Assembly: GCA_963704025.1 (NCBI GenBank)
Contig: CAVPGP010000005.1
Span: 248,001-312,000, forward strand
DNA length: 64,000 bases
Source: CAVPGP01 sp963704025
GTDB taxonomy: Bacteria; Actinomycetota; Thermoleophilia; Gaiellales; Gaiellaceae
Reading direction: 5' to 3'
Shown here: positions 59,324-64,000 of the stretch, one piece after another
Numbering within the stretch: position 1 is the first letter of the stretch
How the letters are laid out: each line of letters starts with the position of its first letter
Made by a program: the position numbers and the translations under genes
Notes under the pieces: generated by a model
Told to the model about the DNA's origin: nothing
What the model saw: only the letters and a program-made list of their open reading frames with translations
Database searches by the model: none

Positions 59324-60759
59324 TCCGCGATCCAGGGTCCGTGCCAGCGGCCGTGGCCCGCGACGAGCTCCTCGCACGCGTCGGGGCCCCACGAGCCAGG
59401 TGCGTAGGCGTGCACCGGCGGCGGGGCGTCCAGCAGCGGCTGCATGACGCGCCACGTCTCCTCGACGCCGTCCTGACGTGTGAAGCGCGTGCTGTCACCC
59501 AGGAGCGCGGCGTGGAGCAGCACCTCGTAGGGCGTCGCGCCCTCGCCGCCCTCCTCCGAGAACTCCATGTCCAGCTCGATCGAGGAGTCAGCGCCCTCGC
59601 CGGCACGGTGCGCGGCGAAGACGAGCCTGATCCCGGTCGAGGGGTCGAGCTTGACCACGAGCTGGTTCGCCTCGGGCTTGTCGAAGGCCTTGAACCCCAG
59701 CTTCGGCGGGTGTTTGAAGACGAGCCGGAGCTCCGTCTGGGTGACCGGCAGCCGCTTGCCCGTCCGGATGAAGAAGGGGACGCCCGACCAGCGCCAGTTG
59801 TCGATCTCGAGGCGCAGCGCGGCGTACGTCTCGGTGGTCGAGTCCGGTGCCACGCCGTCGATGTCAAGGTAGCCGTCGTACTGGCCGCGGACGTAGTGGG
59901 CCGGGTCTGCCTCCGCGACCGCTCGGAAGAGCGCGACCTGCGAGTCCTTGATCGTCGTCGGGTCGCCCCGCGAGGGGGCTTCCATCGCGCAGGCCGCCAC
60001 GACCTGCATCAGGTGGTTGACCACGACGTCGCGGAGCGCGCCGACGGGGTCGTAGAAGTGGCCGCGATCCTCGACGCCGAAGCTCTCGGCCATGGTGATC
60101 TGGACGGACGAAACGTAGTTCCGGCTCCAGACCGGCTCCAGCATCGCGTTCGCGAACCGGAGGTGGAGGATCTCCTCGAGGCCCATCTTGCCGAGGTAGT
60201 GGTCGATCCGGTACAGCTGCGCCTCGTCGATGTACTGGTGGAGCTCCGCGGCCAGCTCGCCGGCCGAGGCGAGGTCGTGGCCGAACGGCTTCTCGACGAC
60301 GACCCGCCCGTTCTTCGTCAGGCCGGCCTCGGCGAGGCCCTTGACGACCCGCCCGAAGAGGAACGGCGGGATCTCGAGGTAGAACACCGGCCGCTCGGCG
60401 GAGCCGACCGCCTCGGCGACGCGCTCGTACGTCGACGAGTCGGCGAAGTCGCCGTCGACGTACGAGAGCCGGCCGGCGAGCCGGTCGAAGACGGCCTGGT
60501 CGATCGTCTCCCCCGTGCCCTCGATCGACGCGCGGGCGCGCTCCCGCAGCTGCTCGACCGACCAGTCGTCGACGGCGACACCGATGATCGGGCAGTTCAG
60601 GAGGCCGCGTCGCTCGAGCCGGTAGAGCGAGCGGAAGGTCATCACCTTCGCGAGATCGCCGGTGATCCCGAAGATCACGAAGACGTCTGCGACGCCGGTG
60701 CCCGGGCCCCCGGCCGCCGTTGGCGGCGTGGCTGTTGTGGGGTGTGCGCTCGTCGTCAT
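59320..60759 (-). CDS. zwf: glucose-6-phosphate dehydrogenase
   Basis: A 479-residue G6PD, entry enzyme of the oxidative pentose phosphate pathway producing NADPH. The cofactor loop is VFVIFGITGDLAKVMTFRSL near residues 26-45, the substrate motif is YRIDHYLGKMGLEEILHLRF near 185 with the catalytic His, and EKPFGHDLASAGELA provides the conserved EKPxG. The Ser/Thr-rich N-terminal 20 residues are variable. The ATG has an aaaggag SD, and overlaps the stop of the upstream debranching-type gene (ATGA). Neighbouring glucosidases could provide the glucose that feeds it. Confidence 0.97.
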   Translation of the reverse strand: MTTSAHPTTATPPTAAGGPGTGVADVFVIFGITGDLAKVMTFRSLYRLERRGLLNCPIIGVAVDDWSVEQLRERARASIEGTGETIDQAVFDRLAGRLSYVDGDFADSSTYERVAEAVGSAERPVFYLEIPPFLFGRVVKGLAEAGLTKNGRVVVEKPFGHDLASAGELAAELHQYIDEAQLYRIDHYLGKMGLEEILHLRFANAMLEPVWSRNYVSSVQITMAESFGVEDRGHFYDPVGALRDVVVNHLMQVVAACAMEAPSRGDPTTIKDSQVALFRAVAEADPAHYVRGQYDGYLDIDGVAPDSTTETYAALRLEIDNWRWSGVPFFIRTGKRLPVTQTELRLVFKHPPKLGFKAFDKPEANQLVVKLDPSTGIRLVFAAHRAGEGADSSIELDMEFSEEGGEGATPYEVLLHAALLGDSTRFTRQDGVEETWRVMQPLLDAPPPVHAYAPGSWGPDACEELVAGHGRWHGPWIAE

Positions 60760-62831
60760 GCCGAGCTCCTTTGCCGTGTTCGGCGTGGCGGGAGCGGGAC
60801 GCGGCCGCGCCCGAAGGCGTCGATTCGCCCCCACCGGCCGGGAATGTCGAGCAATGCGACGTAGCCCATGCCGTCGGGGAGCGCCGGATCGACCACGAGG
60901 TGGTCGCCGAATGGCTCGAGGCCGAGCATCGTCCGCAGGAAGAGGAGCGGCGCTCCCGTCGACCAGGCCTGGGGGCTGCACGCCGTCGGGTACTGGACGG
61001 GATAGCGCGTGAGGTCCCGGTCGTAGCCGCCGAACGCCTCCGGCAGGCGGCCGTCGAAGAACTCCGCTGCGTCGAGGATGCCGCCTGCGATCTGCGCCGC
61101 CTCCTCCTTGAACCCGTAGCGGCGGAGGCCCCAGGCGATGAACGAGTTGTCGTAGGGCCAGACGGTGCCGACGTGATAGCCGATCGGGTTGTAGCGCTGC
61201 TCGCCCTCGGCCAGCGTGCGCACCCCCCAGCCGGAGAAGAGCCGCGGCCCGAGCAGGTGTCGGGCGACCGCCTTCGCCTTCGACTTGTCGACGATGCCGC
61301 TCCAGAGCAGGTGGCCGTTGTTCGAGGCGAGCGCGTCCACCTGCTTGCCCTCCGTGTCGAGCGCGAGCGCGAAGTACTCGTCGTCCGCGACCCAGAAGTC
61401 GCGGTTGAAGCGGCGCTTGAGGTCGGCGGCCTGCGCCTCGAGCCCCTCGGCGAACGGCGCGTCCTTCCAGATCTCGCGGGCGAGCCGGGCGGCGCGCATC
61501 TTCGCGTCGTACGCGTAGCCCTGCAGCTCGCAGGTCGCGCGGGGGAAGCCGGGCAGCTTGCCGTCGCGGTACGAGATCGAGTCCCACGAGTCCTTCCAGC
61601 ACTGGTTCTCCAACCCGGTCTCCTCGTTGCGGCGCTTGTACCAGATGTAGCCGTCGCCCCGGAGGTTCGCGTACTCGTCCACCCAGTTGAGGGCGGCACG
61701 GGCCTCCCGCTCGAGCTCGCGGACGAGCTTCCGGTCGCCGGTCCAACGCTCGTACTCGTCCAGCAGGACGACGAAGAGCGGCGTCGCGTCGACGCAGCCG
61801 TAGTACGGCGAATGCGGGCGCTCCTCGAAGGCCGTCATCTCCCCGTAGCGCATCTCGTGCAGGATCCGGCCCGGATCCTCGTCGCGGAAGTCGTCGACGA
61901 CGGTGCCCTGTCGCATCCCCAGCTCGCGGAGCGTCGTCGCGGCGAGCTCCGGGGTGAACGGCAGCGCCTGGAGGCTGGTGAAGATGCTGTCCCGGCCGAA
62001 CATGGTCATGAACCACGGGAGCCCTGCGGCCGGCAGCGCCCGCCTCCCGGCGGTCACCGGCGAGAAGCGGAGCGCCGCCAGGTCGACGAGGCTGCGCCGG
62101 TACGTCGAGCTCAGCCCCTCCGAGTCGGTCTCGAGCCGCGGCGCGCCCCCGACCCACCGGTCGAGGTTCGCCTGCATGTCGGGCCGCGCGTTCGCGGCGC
62201 CGCGGGCGTACTTGGGGCGCATGTGGTGCTCGCCCATGGTGCCCTGGGCCGCGGCGACGTCGAGATCCGTCGACCAGGAGCCGTGCGAGTCGATCTCCAC
62301 GTCGAACGTGAGCCCGTTCCTGTCAACCTTCGCGGGCTCGCTCGAAGAGACCTGCGTTGCGCGCTTGAACGTCTCTCGCTGATACGCGAGCACGAGGCGG
62401 CCGTCGTCGACACGCGTCGTGACCTTGCCCTTCTTCTCGAGCGCGTCCTTGACCTCGAAGAGGTCGGCGAAGTCGCAGCCGACCTCCATGCGGACCTTCA
62501 GCTTCACCGGCGCGTCGCCGTGGTTCAGGATCGTCAGCTCCTCGTGGAAGCCGTTGCCGACCGCGCGCTGGCGGATGACCGAGAGCTTTGCGTCGACGTA
62601 CACCGTGCCGGTGCCGGGCACGAGGAAGAAGCGCGTTTCGAAGTAGTGCAGGTCGTCGGTCGAGAGCGCGTTCAGACGCCCGCCGTCGATCGTCAGGATC
62701 CACTTCGACAGGAAGCGGGTGTCGAAGGCGAAGAGACCCGAGGGGTCGGTCGACGAGGCCTCGATGTCGCCGCGCTCGTCGCTGACCACGAAGGTGTTGC
62801 CGTCCAGGATCTTGACCACCGTGTCGCTCAT
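60756..62831 (-). CDS. amylo-alpha-1,6-glucosidase-like glycogen debranching protein, second copy
   Basis: A 691-residue protein with the same two-domain layout as the protein at 37903. It has an N-terminal beta sandwich (VKILDGNTFVVSDERGDIEA) and a barrel with GLPWFMTMFGRDSIFTSLQA, RGDGYIWYKRRNEETGLENQ, CWKDSWDSISYRDGKLPG, CELQGYAYDAKMRAARLARE and YHVGTVWPYDNSFIAWGLRR. The two copies are clearly diverged (perhaps half identical), so they may have different glucan substrates. Its ATG is coupled by ATGA to the SCP2 gene, and its stop is coupled to zwf. The C-terminal tail is Arg/Pro-rich. Confidence 0.92.
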   Translation of the reverse strand: MSDTVVKILDGNTFVVSDERGDIEASSTDPSGLFAFDTRFLSKWILTIDGGRLNALSTDDLHYFETRFFLVPGTGTVYVDAKLSVIRQRAVGNGFHEELTILNHGDAPVKLKVRMEVGCDFADLFEVKDALEKKGKVTTRVDDGRLVLAYQRETFKRATQVSSSEPAKVDRNGLTFDVEIDSHGSWSTDLDVAAAQGTMGEHHMRPKYARGAANARPDMQANLDRWVGGAPRLETDSEGLSSTYRRSLVDLAALRFSPVTAGRRALPAAGLPWFMTMFGRDSIFTSLQALPFTPELAATTLRELGMRQGTVVDDFRDEDPGRILHEMRYGEMTAFEERPHSPYYGCVDATPLFVVLLDEYERWTGDRKLVRELEREARAALNWVDEYANLRGDGYIWYKRRNEETGLENQCWKDSWDSISYRDGKLPGFPRATCELQGYAYDAKMRAARLAREIWKDAPFAEGLEAQAADLKRRFNRDFWVADDEYFALALDTEGKQVDALASNNGHLLWSGIVDKSKAKAVARHLLGPRLFSGWGVRTLAEGEQRYNPIGYHVGTVWPYDNSFIAWGLRRYGFKEEAAQIAGGILDAAEFFDGRLPEAFGGYDRDLTRYPVQYPTACSPQAWSTGAPLLFLRTMLGLEPFGDHLVVDPALPDGMGYVALLDIPGRWGRIDAFGRGRVPLPPRRTRQRSSA

Positions 62832-63181
62832 CGGGAACCTCCGCCCTTCGACGTCGGCGGCCCTGGGAAGAGCCGCTGGAAGCGCATGATCAACTCCATG
62901 TCCCCTTGAAGGGCGACCTCGCCGCGGAGGACAGCGGCCATCGGGTTCACGTTGCCCGAGATCATCCCCTCGAAGAGCGACTCCTTCATGTGCACCGCGC
63001 AGTCGGCCTTGCCGCCCGTATGGCGGACCGACGCTTTTCCGTCGTTGATGGCCACGGACCAGCGGTCCGTCTGCTTCCCGTTCTCGAGCTCGAACCCAAG
63101 CGTCCCTTCCACGTTCTCCAGCAGCGGCTCGTTCTCGCGCTGCCCCAGCTCACGGAAGAACTCCGCAGTCGCGGTGCTCAT
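62828..63181 (-). CDS. SCP2 sterol-binding domain protein
   Basis: A 117-residue single-domain SCP2-like protein. The core is VEGTLGFELENGKQTDRWSV, KADCAVHMKESLFEGMISGN and ALQGDMELIMRFQRLFP. SCP2 folds have a hydrophobic tunnel binding lipids or acyl-CoA. Its role in a sugar and redox operon is unknown; supplying a lipid or quinone-like cofactor to a neighbour is possible. ATG starts overlap on both sides (ATGA), so it is tightly coupled between the dehydrogenase and glucosidase genes. Confidence 0.88.
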   Translation of the reverse strand: MSTATAEFFRELGQRENEPLLENVEGTLGFELENGKQTDRWSVAINDGKASVRHTGGKADCAVHMKESLFEGMISGNVNPMAAVLRGEVALQGDMELIMRFQRLFPGPPTSKGGGSR

Positions 63182-64000
63182 CGCGTCCCTCCCTTGATCG
63201 TCTCTTCAGCAGGCTCGGCGCCGGTGTCGACAGTGATCCGGCCAGGGCGCTCGTGGGTGAAGCCGGCCCAGGCCCAGTCGAGCGCGGCCTTCGTGCGGTC
63301 CTCACCGGTTGAGAGGAGCGCGAGATGCACGGCCCCCCACGCCAGCCAGGCCGCCTTGCCCTTGATGGTGCGACCGCCGTGCAGCTGGACGACAGCTGCG
63401 TCACGGCCGATCGCGGCCATGGTGCCCTTGTCCTTGTAGGCGAAGCTCTTCCGGTGCTTCCCGGCGACGGTTCGCGCGATCGTCTCGCCCGCGTGCTCGC
63501 CCGACTGCAGCGCGACGGAGCCGAGCTGCGGGAGCGTGTGACCTTCCTTCTCGTCCGTGATCCACGCCAGGTCGCCGATGGCGAACACCTCGGGATGCGA
63601 GGAGAGGCTGAGGTCGGCGTCGACGGGGATTCGCGCGCCCCGCTCGAGCTCGACCCCGAGCGAGTGGACGATCGGGTTTGCATGCAGGCCCGCGCCCCAG
63701 ACGAGCGTGTGCGCGGGCACGATGGTCCCGGACCGAAGGGTGACGCGCGTCGGCTCGATCTTGGCGACGGCGTCGCCGAGGATCACCTCCACGCCCCGCT
63801 CCTCAAGCGCCTCCTGCGCGTAGCTCTGGATGTCCGGCTTGAACATCGGGAAGATGACGTCGCCCGCCTCGACGAGGACGAGGCGCGCCTCCGAGACGGG
63901 AAGCTCGGGATAGTCCTTCGCCAGGTTGTAGTGGTGCAGCTCCGCGAGTGCGCCGGCGCTCTCGACCCCGGTGGGTCCACCGCCGACGATTACCACGTTG
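63178..64000 (-). CDS. NAD(P)/FAD-dependent oxidoreductase, NDH-2-like, 5'-truncated by window
   Basis: The window ends inside this gene; only the last 273 or so residues are visible. The NADH-binding Rossmann motif VIVGGGPTGVESAGALAELH opens the visible part and the second FAD motif is PEVFAIGDLAWITDEKEG. LPQLGSVALQSGEHAGETIA follows, then a C-terminal region (AAWLAWGAVHLALLSTGEDR) that anchors type II NADH dehydrogenases to the membrane. It probably passes electrons from NADH to quinone without proton pumping. It is the first visible gene of the leftward operon and is coupled by ATGA to the SCP2 gene. Confidence 0.92.
   Translation of the reverse strand, partial: NVVIVGGGPTGVESAGALAELHHYNLAKDYPELPVSEARLVLVEAGDVIFPMFKPDIQSYAQEALEERGVEVILGDAVAKIEPTRVTLRSGTIVPAHTLVWGAGLHANPIVHSLGVELERGARIPVDADLSLSSHPEVFAIGDLAWITDEKEGHTLPQLGSVALQSGEHAGETIARTVAGKHRKSFAYKDKGTMAAIGRDAAVVQLHGGRTIKGKAAWLAWGAVHLALLSTGEDRTKAALDWAWAGFTHERPGRITVDTGAEPAEETIKGGTR

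Noticed and set aside
60720..62909. A 729-codon plus-strand frame opposite the debranching-type glucosidase
   Set aside because: Antisense shadow with no domain-like segments; the minus strand has clear catalytic motifs and coupled starts.
1..64000. CRISPR arrays, tRNA/rRNA genes, prophage or IS transposases
   Set aside because: No regularly spaced direct repeats, no tRNA-like T-loop sequences in context, and no transposase or phage proteins were recognised on either strand.

Overview
The window is high-GC bacterial DNA with many GTG and TTG starts and 4-bp ATGA/GTGA stop-start overlaps. Gene content (PurSQL-type small PurL, CtaG, a Rossmann protein of the F420:NADP oxidoreductase type, MMPL transporters, class III cyclase domains, many VOC proteins) suggests an actinobacterium, probably class Thermoleophilia (Gaiellales or Solirubrobacterales relatives). 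The phylum placement is inference from gene style, not from a marker gene. No rRNA, tRNA, CRISPR array, phage or IS transposase was seen, and no gene-free stretch exceeds about 300 bases.

Layout. 1-870: frameshifted end of an MMPL transporter and a damaged secreted protein. 0.9-6 kb: serine hydrolase, VOC protein, and a leftward five-gene operon (two EamA transporters, GNAT, PaaI thioesterase, SnoaL-like). 6-9.5 kb: purL-purF. 9.6-14.2 kb: leftward ctaG operon and rightward DUF2157/GDYXXLXY pair. 14.3-18.8 kb: MMPL transporter, ORC-like ATPase, ECF sigma factor. 19.1-24.3 kb: leftward two-component cluster (receiver protein, multi-GAF histidine kinase broken by indels, cyclase-receiver-LuxR fusion). 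24.6-29.5 kb: tightly overlapping purM-purN-purH, a serine hydrolase and a MerB-like lyase. 30.3-36.7 kb: cystathionine beta-synthase, nucleotidyltransferase, two YcaQ-type glycosylases, cystathionine gamma-lyase/synthase, metallo-beta-lactamase fold protein. 36.9-41.6 kb: glycosyltransferase, amylo-alpha-1,6-glucosidase, SDR, CDF transporter. 41.7-45.9 kb: DUF4129-MoxR-DUF58 membrane operon. 46-51.6 kb: secreted glycosidase, cupin, saccharopine dehydrogenase-like protein, lipoprotein, MFS exporter. 51.8-55.8 kb: divergent pair of surface repeat proteins. 55.8-64 kb: leftward six-gene operon (NDH-2-like, SCP2, debranching-type glucosidase, zwf, GH15, GMC oxidoreductase).

Most notable result: the MerB-like gene at 28813-29460 carries an in-frame TGA exactly where organomercurial lyase has its third catalytic cysteine. 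C82, D85, C103 and codon 143 reproduce the spacing of MerB C96, D99, C117 and C159. The TGA is followed by a 7-bp hairpin with a GGTC loop 20-23 nt downstream, like the E. coli fdhF SECIS. This looks like a selenocysteine-containing MerB homolog, co-transcribed with late purine biosynthesis genes.

Second theme: convergent gene junctions are marked by special sequence. Two share a 19-21 bp inverted-repeat element that supplies stop codons to flanking genes. Three carry short tandem triplications at or just after a stop codon, and others have perfect hairpins. Strong hairpins also sit at the purN/purH and moxR/DUF58 junctions inside operons. Single-base indels at the left edge and in the histidine kinase may be assembly errors or real decay.
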